Assembly (NCBI GenBank): GCA_947501555.1
Contig: CANMWG010000001.1
Location: 558,001 to 622,000 of the forward strand
DNA: 64,000 bases
Source: an uncultured Paracoccaceae bacterium
GTDB lineage: Bacteria; Pseudomonadota; Alphaproteobacteria; Rhodobacterales; Rhodobacteraceae
Direction of reading: 5' to 3'
In this document: positions 17,175-24,950 of the stretch, piece after piece
Position numbering within the stretch: the stretch's first letter is position 1
Layout of the letters: each line of letters begins with the position of its first letter
The notes under the pieces: model-generated
Told to the model about the DNA's origin: nothing
The model's database searches: none
Seen by the model: the letters and a program-made list of their open reading frames with translations, nothing else
Position numbers and translations under genes: made by a program

Positions 17175-18235
17175 GAGGTCTTTTCGATAATTGTAACGGC
17201 CCGGTAGCCGGGGATCAGATCGGGTGCCATCTGATAGGGAATGTCAGATGAGCGGATCAGATGCATCAAGGGGGCGGTGTCCGCATCAGTATCCGAGGCC
17301 ACATAGACCATGTGCGGCCGTCTACGCAAGACAGCGCGCGTGGCCTCGGCAAGGCTTGGCTTAATCCGGTTTAGGTTGCTAATGTGGTGCCGGGTTGTCA
17401 TGTTTTGGATTGTTTGGGTGACTTTGGTGCGCCGGACATGTCGCGTGTCAGGCGCGAGCGGTCCACAGGCCTGTGTTTCCACGTCGAACAGTGCGGAAAT
17501 CTCAGCGATAAAGCCGTTTGTCACGTCGTGTTTGGCCAGATGGGGCAGGGTGGTGCACCCGTGGTAGCCGCCGCTGGCGATGATGCCGTCGTTCAGAACG
17601 GTGCGGCTGACCAGCCCCGAGACCACCCCGCCAAGGATACCCGATGGGATTAACCAATCGCTCTCTGTGGGCGCCATCCAGGCAAAGCCGCCGATATCGC
17701 CGAGGGTGGCCATCCGAGGGTCGGGCACGCCGCAGTCGGGTGCGGCTTTGGCCAGTTCGGCTGCGATCGCGCCTTTGCCCGTCCAGCCGTCGATGAAGAC
17801 GATTGAGGCTGGGTCGTGGTGTTGCGTGATGTGGCGCATTGCGACCGTATCCAGCCCCCGATCCCGGATGATCGAGATGCCGTAATGATGGCTCGTGCGT
17901 CCAAGATTTGTCAGTGCCCGTTTGAGCAAAACCCCAACGGGTAGCCCTGCGCGTGCGAGGCTGACAAGGGTGATGTCGCCTTGGATTTCGTTCGCCAGTC
18001 CTTTGGCCAGCGCCATGACAGATTGTGCCATCCGTTGCCCATTTTCCGCCAACGCCGCATGGTAGATGTCCATATATTGCGCGGTAGGTGCGGCCTCGGG
18101 TGCGAGCAGTTCGGAATAGTGCAGGGTGCCGCTTTGGATCAGCTGTTCTTTCTCAGCTACAGGCGTGGGGGTCATGTCGATGGTTTGCAAAAGCAGCGTC
18201 ACATCGTCGGGGGCGTAGGATCCAGAAAAGCTCAT
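17171..18235 (-). CDS. StiP family protein with C-terminal PELOTA/L7Ae-like domain
   Basis: A 354-aa protein of the family annotated as cysteine protease StiP and reinterpreted in Ter-system comparative genomics as a phosphoribosyltransferase-like enzyme joined to an RNA-binding-type PELOTA domain. The N-terminal part contains SLARAGLPVGVLLKRAL and VFIDGWTGKGA, where the latter resembles a PRPP-binding loop. Residues about 300-354 (HMVYVASDTDADTAPLMH) look like the L7Ae/PELOTA fold. It is typically found in Ter loci beside HAD and TRSP-PRTase genes, exactly as here, and is thought to help make a nucleoside-like metabolite. Confidence 0.8.
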   Translation of the reverse strand: MSFSGSYAPDDVTLLLQTIDMTPTPVAEKEQLIQSGTLHYSELLAPEAAPTAQYMDIYHAALAENGQRMAQSVMALAKGLANEIQGDITLVSLARAGLPVGVLLKRALTNLGRTSHHYGISIIRDRGLDTVAMRHITQHHDPASIVFIDGWTGKGAIAAELAKAAPDCGVPDPRMATLGDIGGFAWMAPTESDWLIPSGILGGVVSGLVSRTVLNDGIIASGGYHGCTTLPHLAKHDVTNGFIAEISALFDVETQACGPLAPDTRHVRRTKVTQTIQNMTTRHHISNLNRIKPSLAEATRAVLRRRPHMVYVASDTDADTAPLMHLIRSSDIPYQMAPDLIPGYRAVTIIEKTS

Positions 18236-18954
18236 AACGTGCCCGCGATCTGGCTGCGGCTGGGGATCATCAGGATATCGGTGCTGGTCATGTAAGATAG
18301 GTCGCTCAGGCTGTCGCCGAAGCCCAATGTGGCGCGCGCTTTGCCTTTGTTCAGCAGCCCGTGCAGATAGGTGACGGCTGCGGCTTTGCCGGATCCCGGG
18401 GGGATCAGCGCGAGTGTTTCGGAGTTGAAATGCCGGGTCCAGTTGCTGACGGGCAGTTCTAGGTTTTCGAGGGCGTTCAGGCTGTCTGGTGTGATTTCAT
18501 TGAGTTTGAAGCAGACATAGGTCGCAAGCCCGGCCTCTTCGACGATCCAAGATCTGGTGTCGATGTCTGCCTTGCGCCCTGCGTCAAGGATCGCGCGCAT
18601 CGTGTCGGCCAGGGGGGAGAGTGTTTGCGTCATCTTGTCCGCCCATGGCCGATGCGGTTGTCCGTCCGGTTCAAGGATCAAGGCCCCGTTTGAGATGACA
18701 GCCCATGAGCGAAACGGCAGGTCGACCCGGCTATAGGCGTCGCCTGACCGGGCGGTCACGGGGATCAGTTCGGTTGTCCCGTTTAACCAGTTGAACATCG
18801 CCGATTGCTGCGCCGTCATGAAGGATGATTTGCGCGGATCGCCATTGGCGGCCACGGCGGCCTGCCTGTGCGTCTCTGCCCCGTCCATCTTGCGCCGTGT
18901 TTGAAAAATTGTGTCGTCAAGATCTGCGAAAACAAGTGGCTTTTGATCATCCAT
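18232..18954 (-). CDS. HAD-superfamily phosphatase of the Ter biosynthetic module
   Basis: A 240-aa HAD hydrolase of the Cof/sucrose-phosphatase cap type. Motif I is DLDDTIF, motif II is PVTARS, motif III lysine is in PGSGKAA, and motif IV is GFGDSLSD, so all catalytic residues are present. It overlaps StiP by four bases and the PRTase by eight. Dephosphorylation of a ribosylated intermediate is the expected role by analogy to other Ter loci. Confidence 0.85.
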   Translation of the reverse strand: MDDQKPLVFADLDDTIFQTRRKMDGAETHRQAAVAANGDPRKSSFMTAQQSAMFNWLNGTTELIPVTARSGDAYSRVDLPFRSWAVISNGALILEPDGQPHRPWADKMTQTLSPLADTMRAILDAGRKADIDTRSWIVEEAGLATYVCFKLNEITPDSLNALENLELPVSNWTRHFNSETLALIPPGSGKAAAVTYLHGLLNKGKARATLGFGDSLSDLSYMTSTDILMIPSRSQIAGTL

Positions 18955-20050
18955 GGAGGCTGATCACTTCTGGGTTCAAGGCCTCGATCAGCACGGGGTC
19001 GATGCTGTCCGCGGGGGTTTCCACACACAGGATGATCCGGTCGTAATCTGCGGGGTCGACGTTATAGAGGTAGTTGGGCACCCCTAATCCGTAGTTGTCT
19101 TTGCACCTGATGAGATCAGTGATCATTAACCCTTTGAAGATCGGGGACCGGCCGACGGCCGCGAATTTGACCGTCTCGCCTTGCTGCGCCAGATCCTCAG
19201 CCAACAAGAACGGTTGCCAGACAAATTCGGAGGTGCCGAGCACCAAGGTTCGCCTGCCCGTTTCCGCCTCAGCGCGCAGCATTTGTGTGTTCTGTACGAT
19301 CCCTAAGCGCCCCCAGTTGGGCGTACATGTCAGATCATAGGCCCCTTGCGCCGCAATATCAGCAGGCAGATCGTCCAAAGCGACGTTGTTGCTGGGGGTC
19401 CAGCTGTAGCTGCCGTTGGCCAATGCAGTGGCGCTGACGCGGGCGTCGGGGAAGACTGAGGCTACTGCCGCAGCGGCTTTGCCTGCGGACCAATCCGTCA
19501 GGAAGGTGCAGATGATCCGCGCGGGCCGGAGCCCCTGGGCACGCAATGCAAGGGCCAGGTTGTGCATGGTTTTGCCTGTCGTGGCCTCATCATCGACCAA
19601 GATAAGGGTCTCAGCGCTCTGCATCATCTCACGATGCGTCGGATCGGTGGGCATATGCATCAGGTGATGGGTGGCGTGGCTGTGTTCTTCCTTGAAATGC
19701 GCAAGCATGTTGTTGTTCAGCGGATGCCGTGTGGTGGGCAAATAAAGCGCATCGTCGCGGCCCAATGCGTCATGCACGCCGGCACCCATGCCAATGGCGG
19801 TCTCGGCCATGCCGATAACCAAGACCGGGCCGGGCAGGTCAGATGGCATTTGGGCGGCTAATTCCACATAAGTTTGCCGCATCACAAGCGGGCAGACAGG
19901 AACATAACGGCCAAGGACTTTGCTAACGAAAATGAAGGCGCGCTTGGGGTTGCGCCGTTCGGCGAAACCGAACAGGTCTTCGGGCGGCAGGAGGCTGTTA
20001 AAGACCTCAACTGCTGCACTTCCAGTTGTCATGTCGGCCGTCAGTTTCAT
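18947..20050 (-). CDS. Phosphoribosyltransferase with C-terminal TRSP domain
   Basis: A 367-aa protein. The PRPP-binding motif LILVDDEATTGKTMHNL is at about residues 150-166 and the C-terminal 110 residues match the TRSP domain that accompanies these PRTases in Ter loci. It heads the operon ending in the Rieske gene. The ATG at 20050 is chosen because AGGAGG sits six bases before it; the ATG two codons upstream would touch the Shine-Dalgarno sequence. Predicted role: attach ribose 5-phosphate to a base-like acceptor. Confidence 0.85.
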   Translation of the reverse strand: MKLTADMTTGSAAVEVFNSLLPPEDLFGFAERRNPKRAFIFVSKVLGRYVPVCPLVMRQTYVELAAQMPSDLPGPVLVIGMAETAIGMGAGVHDALGRDDALYLPTTRHPLNNNMLAHFKEEHSHATHHLMHMPTDPTHREMMQSAETLILVDDEATTGKTMHNLALALRAQGLRPARIICTFLTDWSAGKAAAAVASVFPDARVSATALANGSYSWTPSNNVALDDLPADIAAQGAYDLTCTPNWGRLGIVQNTQMLRAEAETGRRTLVLGTSEFVWQPFLLAEDLAQQGETVKFAAVGRSPIFKGLMITDLIRCKDNYGLGVPNYLYNVDPADYDRIILCVETPADSIDPVLIEALNPEVISLHG

Positions 20051-20231
20051 GCGCATCCTCCTGAATGAATGGTGCTATATCGGGCTTCGACCATGGCCTT
20101 GGATCATCACAGTTTTACGTCGGAATTTTAAACGTGTGTGACCGACCGCGCCGCAGCGCGTCAATAGCAAGTCGAAATGTTCAAAAATTGTGACGTGATC
20201 CGAAACCAGACGTCGGATCGCGTGGTAGGCA

Positions 20232-20249
20232 GGGCCGGTGTCCCGGCCC
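20232..20249. terminator. Stem-loop after the last terD gene
   Basis: GGGCCGG (20232-20238) and CCGGCCC (20243-20249) form a perfect 7-bp GC-only stem with a four-base loop, seven bases past the stop of the terD gene at 20257. There is no T-run on the minus strand, so termination may be partial. The following 180 bases up to the PRTase gene probably hold its own promoter, but I could not assign -35/-10 boxes. Confidence 0.55.
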
Positions 20250-20256
20250 GTTTGCC

Positions 20257-20826
20257 TTAGATGTTCACGCCGTGGTTTGAGGCAAGGGCGCCCAGACCAC
20301 CGGCAAATCCCTGGCCTACAGCCTTGAATTTCCATTCATCATTATGGCGGTAAAGTTCACCAAAGATCATAGCTGTTTCGGTCGAGTAATCTTCAGACAG
20401 GTCAAACCGTACGATTTCGGCGTCGCCAGCATTGTTGACGATGCGCACGAATGCGTTGGACACTTGGCCGAAGTTCTGGCCGCGGCTGTCCGCATCGTGG
20501 ATTGTCACGCCAACAACCAGTTTTTTGACATCAGCAGGCACGCTTGGCAGGTCAACCTTGACCTGTTCGTCGTCGCCATCGCCTTCACCGGTCCGGTTGT
20601 CGCCCAGATGTTCGACGCCTGCACCTTTGGTGTTGTTGTAGAAAATGAAATCCGCGTCAGAGCGGACTTTGCCGCTTTCGCCGGTGACAAATATCACCGC
20701 ATCCAGGTCAAAATCTGCGCCATCAGTGGCACGTACATCCCAGCCCAGACCAATGGTCATGGAGGTCAGGCCCGGGGCCTCTTTGGAAAGTGATACGTTA
20801 CCGCCTTTGGAGAGGGATACACCCAT
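20257..20826 (-). CDS. terD: TerD family calcium-binding protein (paralogue 1)
   Basis: A 189-aa TerD-domain protein. It has the N-terminal [15 protein letters not shown] start typical of the family, the acidic calcium-binding motif [17 protein letters not shown] and the DFDLDA motif. TerD proteins bind Ca2+ and are needed for resistance to tellurite, phage and other stresses through an unknown mechanism. It is closely similar to the neighbouring TerD at 20945 and ends with the same [13 protein letters not shown] C-terminus. It is separated from that gene by a strong hairpin, so it may be expressed at a different level. Confidence 0.92.
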   Translation of the reverse strand: MGVSLSKGGNVSLSKEAPGLTSMTIGLGWDVRATDGADFDLDAVIFVTGESGKVRSDADFIFYNNTKGAGVEHLGDNRTGEGDGDDEQVKVDLPSVPADVKKLVVGVTIHDADSRGQNFGQVSNAFVRIVNNAGDAEIVRFDLSEDYSTETAMIFGELYRHNDEWKFKAVGQGFAGGLGALASNHGVNI

Positions 20827-20895
20827 GTTGAATTCCTTTATTTTGTGGTGTTCAGTGTTAAGTCATTGAACTTGTACACTTTAGATAAGAATGAA

Positions 20896-20927
20896 GTTGC
20901 GGATTTTTAGGGGGAAGAATCCGCAAC
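20896..20927 (-). terminator. Perfect 10-bp hairpin between two terD genes
   Basis: GTTGCGGATT (20896-20905) and AATCCGCAAC (20918-20927) pair perfectly around a 12-base loop, 18 bases after the end of the upstream terD (20945). On the minus strand the stem is followed by a pyrimidine-rich stretch (TTCATTCTT) rather than a pure T-run. It probably attenuates transcription into the last terD gene. Confidence 0.65.
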
Positions 20928-20944
20928 TTTCGTCATTTTTGAAA

Positions 20945-21523
20945 TTAACCGATGTTCACGCCGAATTGGCTGCACATCGCACCCAGCCCACCGGCATAGC
21001 CCTGACCAACCGCTTTGAACTTCCATTCGCCATCGTTGCGGTACAGTTCGCCAAAGACCATGGCTGTCTCGGTTGAGTAGTCTTCGGTCAGGTCAAACCG
21101 CACGACTTCACTGCCGCTGTCTTCGTTCACGATCCGGATGAAGGCATTCACAACTTGGCCAAAGTTCTGGCTGCGGGCTTCGGCATCGTGGATGGTGACG
21201 GTAATTGCGATCTTGTCCACGTCAGCGGCCATTTTTGACAGATCGACCTTGATCTGTTCGTCGTCCCCGTCGCCTTCACCCGTGCGGTTGTCGCCGGTGT
21301 GTGTGACAGAGCCTTCGGCGCTGACCATCTGGTTGTAGAAGATGAAATCGTGATCGCCGCGTGTCTTGCCAGATGCGCCCAGCAAGAAGGCCGAGGCATC
21401 AAGGTCAAAGTCTGCGCCATCTGTCCCGCGTTCGTCCCAGCCGAGGCCTACCACCATACGTGTCAGGCTTGGGTCGGTTTTGGTCAGGCTGAGGTTGCCG
21501 CCTTTTTGAAGTGAAAGTCCCAT
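20945..21523 (-). CDS. terD: TerD family calcium-binding protein (paralogue 2)
   Basis: A 192-aa TerD-domain protein with the signature [19 protein letters not shown] (calcium ligands) and [11 protein letters not shown]. Starts [15 protein letters not shown]. It lies 17 bases after the CaCA exchanger gene, in the same run as terB and the TerA-like gene. High similarity to the 20257 gene indicates a recent tandem duplication. Confidence 0.93.
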   Translation of the reverse strand: MGLSLQKGGNLSLTKTDPSLTRMVVGLGWDERGTDGADFDLDASAFLLGASGKTRGDHDFIFYNQMVSAEGSVTHTGDNRTGEGDGDDEQIKVDLSKMAADVDKIAITVTIHDAEARSQNFGQVVNAFIRIVNEDSGSEVVRFDLTEDYSTETAMVFGELYRNDGEWKFKAVGQGYAGGLGAMCSQFGVNIG

Positions 21524-21540
21524 GATTATTCCTCCTTAGG

Positions 21541-22518
21541 TTAAGCTGAGAGCTGCGGCACGAGATACTGCGCCGCGATGAATGCGATATAGGCTGCCAC
21601 CATGATGTAGCCCATCGTTTTGGTGATTTTGCCGACGGTGAACATCCACGCCGCGAAGCCGACAGAGACGATGACCGTGGCCCACATCTGAACGCCTGTC
21701 AGCACCGACACCACATCAAGCGGTTTGATGATCGCGGTGAGCGCGACAATCGACAGGATGTTGAACGTGTTCGACCCGATGATATTGCCCAGGATCAGCC
21801 CAAGCGATTGCTTGCGCGCTGCGGCCACACAGGTGGACAGTTCTGGCAACGATGTCCCGAAGGCCACGACGGTCAGACCGATGATCGCCTCTGGTACGCC
21901 GATGATGGTCCCGGACACGACAGCGCCTTTGACCAGCATTTCCGATCCCACGGCCAAGGCGATGAGCCCCCCCAGCAGAACGAAGACGGCCGTTTGCATG
22001 GTTTCAATGCCGCCCTCTTCGTCGTCATCATCGTCTTCTTCCAACTCAAGCGTGTTGGTGAAGTATTGATAGGCAACAAAGCCTGCCAGAATAGCGAACA
22101 TGATCAGACCCAAAACGGTGCTGAACTGCCCCGACATCATCCCGAAGACCAGGATCGCTGTGGCGATCAGCATCATGACCAGATCTTTCATCAGGTCTTT
22201 GGCTTTGCCTTCAACCGTCAGGATTGTTGCCGTGGCCCCCAAGACAAGCAGGATATTGGCGATGTTGGACCCCAGCACGTTGCCCAGAGAAATCCCCGGA
22301 TAACCCGCAACGTTGGCGTTTATGGATGTGAAAAGTTCGGGAACGGACGTCCCGAACGAGATGATTGTTGCACCGATAAAGAGCGGTGAAAGCCCGGTTT
22401 TTTCCGCCACAAAGACTGCGGCGTCAATTGTCCAATCGCCCCCTTTGATGAGTAGAAAAAGGCCGAAGAGGATGGCGCCTGCAGCCAAGACGAACAGGTC
22501 GTAGTTTGGGAGTTCCAA
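21541..22518 (-). CDS. CaCA-family sodium/calcium-type cation exchanger
   Basis: A 325-aa membrane protein with about ten transmembrane segments and the two inverted alpha repeats that define the CaCA superfamily, each with GTS(V/L)PEL (about residues 56-62 and 221-227). Between the halves is an acidic cytoplasmic loop (EEDDDDDEEGG) of the kind that senses calcium. It exchanges Na+ or H+ for Ca2+ across the inner membrane. Here it sits between terB and terD, where many Ter operons encode the integral membrane protein TerC; no TerC gene is visible. Confidence 0.9.
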   Translation of the reverse strand: MELPNYDLFVLAAGAILFGLFLLIKGGDWTIDAAVFVAEKTGLSPLFIGATIISFGTSVPELFTSINANVAGYPGISLGNVLGSNIANILLVLGATATILTVEGKAKDLMKDLVMMLIATAILVFGMMSGQFSTVLGLIMFAILAGFVAYQYFTNTLELEEDDDDDEEGGIETMQTAVFVLLGGLIALAVGSEMLVKGAVVSGTIIGVPEAIIGLTVVAFGTSLPELSTCVAAARKQSLGLILGNIIGSNTFNILSIVALTAIIKPLDVVSVLTGVQMWATVIVSVGFAAWMFTVGKITKTMGYIMVAAYIAFIAAQYLVPQLSA

Positions 22519-22533
22519 TGGGTAAAATCCTGA

Positions 22534-22983
22534 TCAAAGGTCAAATTCGGACGGGGAAAGACCCAGTTCCGTGCAGATTTCGGCAACGACTTTGCGCTCA
22601 TCCGCGTCAAAGTCGCCGTCGGCGGCCCCGATAACACAGCAGACCCGGACCATTGTCCGTGCCGCTTCGTCTTTGCCCCGCAGTGGTGTGATCTTCTTCA
22701 TTGCTTCGATCTTGCCGATCGCTGCGTCAAACTCGAACCCTTCCACGATTTTGTTGAAGGCTGCGATGACTTTGGCCATGTCAAACACGCTCAGTTCTTC
22801 AGAGCGGTTAATGAACGCGGCCATCTTTTGCTTTTCTTCCGAGCTGATGTCGCCATCTGCTGCCGCAACAAGCGCGCAGCCTGCAACCACGGCCTCCATG
22901 AAGTCGTTGTTTTTGTATTTTGCCACTTCGGTCTTCATCTTGTCGCGTGCGGCAGTCGCGTTTGTCTTCAGCCAGTTTAGCAT
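22534..22983 (-). CDS. terB: Tellurite resistance protein TerB
   Basis: A 149-aa all-helical TerB protein with two acidic segments (ALVAAADGDISSEE and GAADGDFDADERK) that form the family's metal-binding cluster. TerB of other bacteria binds the membrane partner TerC and links it to TerD proteins at the cytoplasmic face. Gaps of 15 bases on each side fit one operon with the TerA-like and CaCA genes. Confidence 0.92.
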   Translation of the reverse strand: MLNWLKTNATAARDKMKTEVAKYKNNDFMEAVVAGCALVAAADGDISSEEKQKMAAFINRSEELSVFDMAKVIAAFNKIVEGFEFDAAIGKIEAMKKITPLRGKDEAARTMVRVCCVIGAADGDFDADERKVVAEICTELGLSPSEFDL

Positions 22984-22998
22984 TGGATAGTCCCCTAT

Positions 22999-24219
22999 TT
23001 ATTTTCGTCCTGCACGCCACTGAAGTGGGTACCTGTAGAATTCGCTCATCTGAGGGTGAGCTTGGAAGTATTTGACTTCGCGCGAAAACTTGATCCCGCC
23101 GTTGTCGTTGACGATTTCGGCGACAGCACACATTCCAAGGTTGCTGGTCTCATCCAGCTTCACCTCAATCGGGCCTTGGTCGGGCATGTGAACGCGCACA
23201 ACCCCATCGGCTGAGGCCCAGTTCGGCACCCCTTCATAGATGAACGCATAGACCAGAACCCGGCGCAGATGCTGCCACTGCATTCCGTTGATCCGCATCC
23301 ATTCGCCACCTGTGACCTGACCTGTCCGGTCGTCCCCGGCAAGTTCAATAAAGGGCGCTTGGTCATACCGTCCAAACGTGTTCCCCAGCGCTTGCACAGC
23401 CCCCACAGCCCCATCGGACATTTCAAAAAAGCACCCAAGGTCGAGGTCAATCGCCTTGCCTTTCAGCCCGAAAATGCCTTTTTTCTTGCCACCCGTTTGG
23501 GTCCAATCAAGGTTAATTTCAATCTGTCCAAAGCCGCTGGCTTTCTTGGCCAAGCTGACAGAGGGCTTTTCTTTGGTCAGTGTTACCTTCGACAGGTTCA
23601 CCGATGGGGCCGCCGGCGGCGGCGGCGGAGGTGGTGCCGCTGCGGGTGTTGGCGCGGCTGGTGCGGGCGGCGGTGTTGGCGCTGCAGGCGCATCAATGAC
23701 CACGCCGTAATTTTCCGCCAAAGGCCCCAGCCCCCCGTTAAACCCCTGTGCCACGGCCCGGAATTTCCATTGGCCGTTGCGTAGATAAAGTTCACCCAAG
23801 ATCAAGGCCGCCTCAGACGCGTCGCTTGTTGTGATGTCAAAGCCGATTTCTGTACCAGCTTTGACGCTGAGCGTTTGCAACGCGCTGATGGGTTTGACGC
23901 CATTTGCCGTGCCGGTGGTCCCGACGATGGCGACGGATGTGATATCCGCCGCCAGTTTCGACAGGTCCACTTTAAAGCTGGTTTTGCGTCCCGCCCCATC
24001 GGTAGCAGCGAGGTCCTTGATCTCAATCGCACTGTCCTTTGACTGCCGTTGACCATAGAAGATCATGTCATCGTCGCTGCGCACTTTTTTGCTGTCCGTC
24101 AGCAAGAAGCAGGAGACATCCAGCTCTTCTGCGTTCGGATCCGGATCTTGCCACGTCACCACGACGTCGAATGCCGTTGAAGAAAGCGGAGCGTTGCCGC
24201 CTTTGGTCAATTGGGCCAT
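22999..24219 (-). CDS. terA: TerA-like protein, two TerD-type domains joined by a proline-rich linker
   Basis: A 406-aa protein. Residues 1-175 form a divergent TerD domain (MAQLTKGGNAPLSS, then LDVSCFLL), residues about 176-205 are a low-complexity Ala/Pro linker, and residues 206-406 form a second domain matching the TerA C-terminus (IDLDLGCFFE, LAGDDRTG, EVKYFQAHPQMSEFYRY). The first domain has lost most of the acidic calcium loop seen in the true TerD paralogues. Length and layout match TerA of classical ter clusters. Confidence 0.85.
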   Translation of the reverse strand: MAQLTKGGNAPLSSTAFDVVVTWQDPDPNAEELDVSCFLLTDSKKVRSDDDMIFYGQRQSKDSAIEIKDLAATDGAGRKTSFKVDLSKLAADITSVAIVGTTGTANGVKPISALQTLSVKAGTEIGFDITTSDASEAALILGELYLRNGQWKFRAVAQGFNGGLGPLAENYGVVIDAPAAPTPPPAPAAPTPAAAPPPPPPPAAPSVNLSKVTLTKEKPSVSLAKKASGFGQIEINLDWTQTGGKKKGIFGLKGKAIDLDLGCFFEMSDGAVGAVQALGNTFGRYDQAPFIELAGDDRTGQVTGGEWMRINGMQWQHLRRVLVYAFIYEGVPNWASADGVVRVHMPDQGPIEVKLDETSNLGMCAVAEIVNDNGGIKFSREVKYFQAHPQMSEFYRYPLQWRAGRK

Positions 24220-24259
24220 GTCTTTTCCCTGTCAGACTGCGTTACTACGCGGTTTTGCT

Positions 24260-24838
24260 TTAGATATGGCGTAGCGCGTCCGGGACAAGCTGATCTGCTG
24301 TGCGTCCCACACCGGGCATGCCGATGGCTTTCAGCTGCCAATCCCCACCATTGCGCGACATCACTGCCATCACAACGCCTGTGTGTGCGCCTTGGTCTGT
24401 CAGGGTGAAGCGGCAAAGTTCTTTCTGGGTGTCGTCATCCAGCACGCGGCAGAAGGCGTTATCCACTTCGTTGAATGTCTGCCCCTGATAGGAATTCACA
24501 AAGAACACAAGGGTTTCGACCTTTGGATCAAGCCGCTCAAGGTCGACCTTGATCACTTCGTCATCGCCGTCACCGTCGCCTGTCAGGTTGTCGCCTGTAT
24601 GCAGGATCGCCCCATCGGCGGACTGCAACTGCCCAAAATAGACAATGCCGGTTGGCTGTTTGGCTGCGTCAAAGGTGATCAGCGATGCATCAAGATCGAT
24701 GTCTTTGGGGCCGGTCAGCTTGGCAAAGAAGCCCTTGGGTGCAACCGGATCCCAACCGACGCCCATATGGACCTTCTTTAGACCTGAAGATTCTTTTTTC
24801 AGGCTAATGGTTTGTCCCTTAGACAGTGAAATGGCCAT
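24260..24838 (-). CDS. TerD-family protein (TerZ/TerX-like)
   Basis: A 192-aa TerD-domain protein with the calcium motif GDNLTGDGDGDDEVIKVDLER and the KDIDLDASLI motif preceded by a small insert (PKGFFAKLTGP) not present in the two terD genes downstream. It is first in the terZ-terA-terB-CaCA-terD run. GAGAGGA lies about ten bases before the ATG. Confidence 0.88.
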   Translation of the reverse strand: MAISLSKGQTISLKKESSGLKKVHMGVGWDPVAPKGFFAKLTGPKDIDLDASLITFDAAKQPTGIVYFGQLQSADGAILHTGDNLTGDGDGDDEVIKVDLERLDPKVETLVFFVNSYQGQTFNEVDNAFCRVLDDDTQKELCRFTLTDQGAHTGVVMAVMSRNGGDWQLKAIGMPGVGRTADQLVPDALRHI

Positions 24839-24918
24839 GGATAACGTCCTCTCAGTATGATGTGTTTGCTAGTATGTAGGGTTTATTACAAGAACTTGAA
24901 GTGCTGCTTAGATGACTT

Positions 24919-24936
24919 GACAAGCGTTTGCTTGCC
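24919..24936 (-). terminator. Short hairpin between the kinase gene and the ter operon
   Basis: On the minus strand a seven-pair stem with one G-T pair and an AAAC loop lies 14 bases after the kinase stop. No T-run follows. The 112-base gap 24839-24950 probably also carries the promoter of the terD/terA/terB run, but I could not place convincing boxes. Confidence 0.35.
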
Positions 24937-24950
24937 TTAAGACCAGCCCA

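Noticed and set aside
21808..22389. A 193-aa plus-strand frame inside the exchanger gene
   Set aside because: The minus strand codes for a clear CaCA exchanger with both alpha repeats, so this is an antisense shadow.
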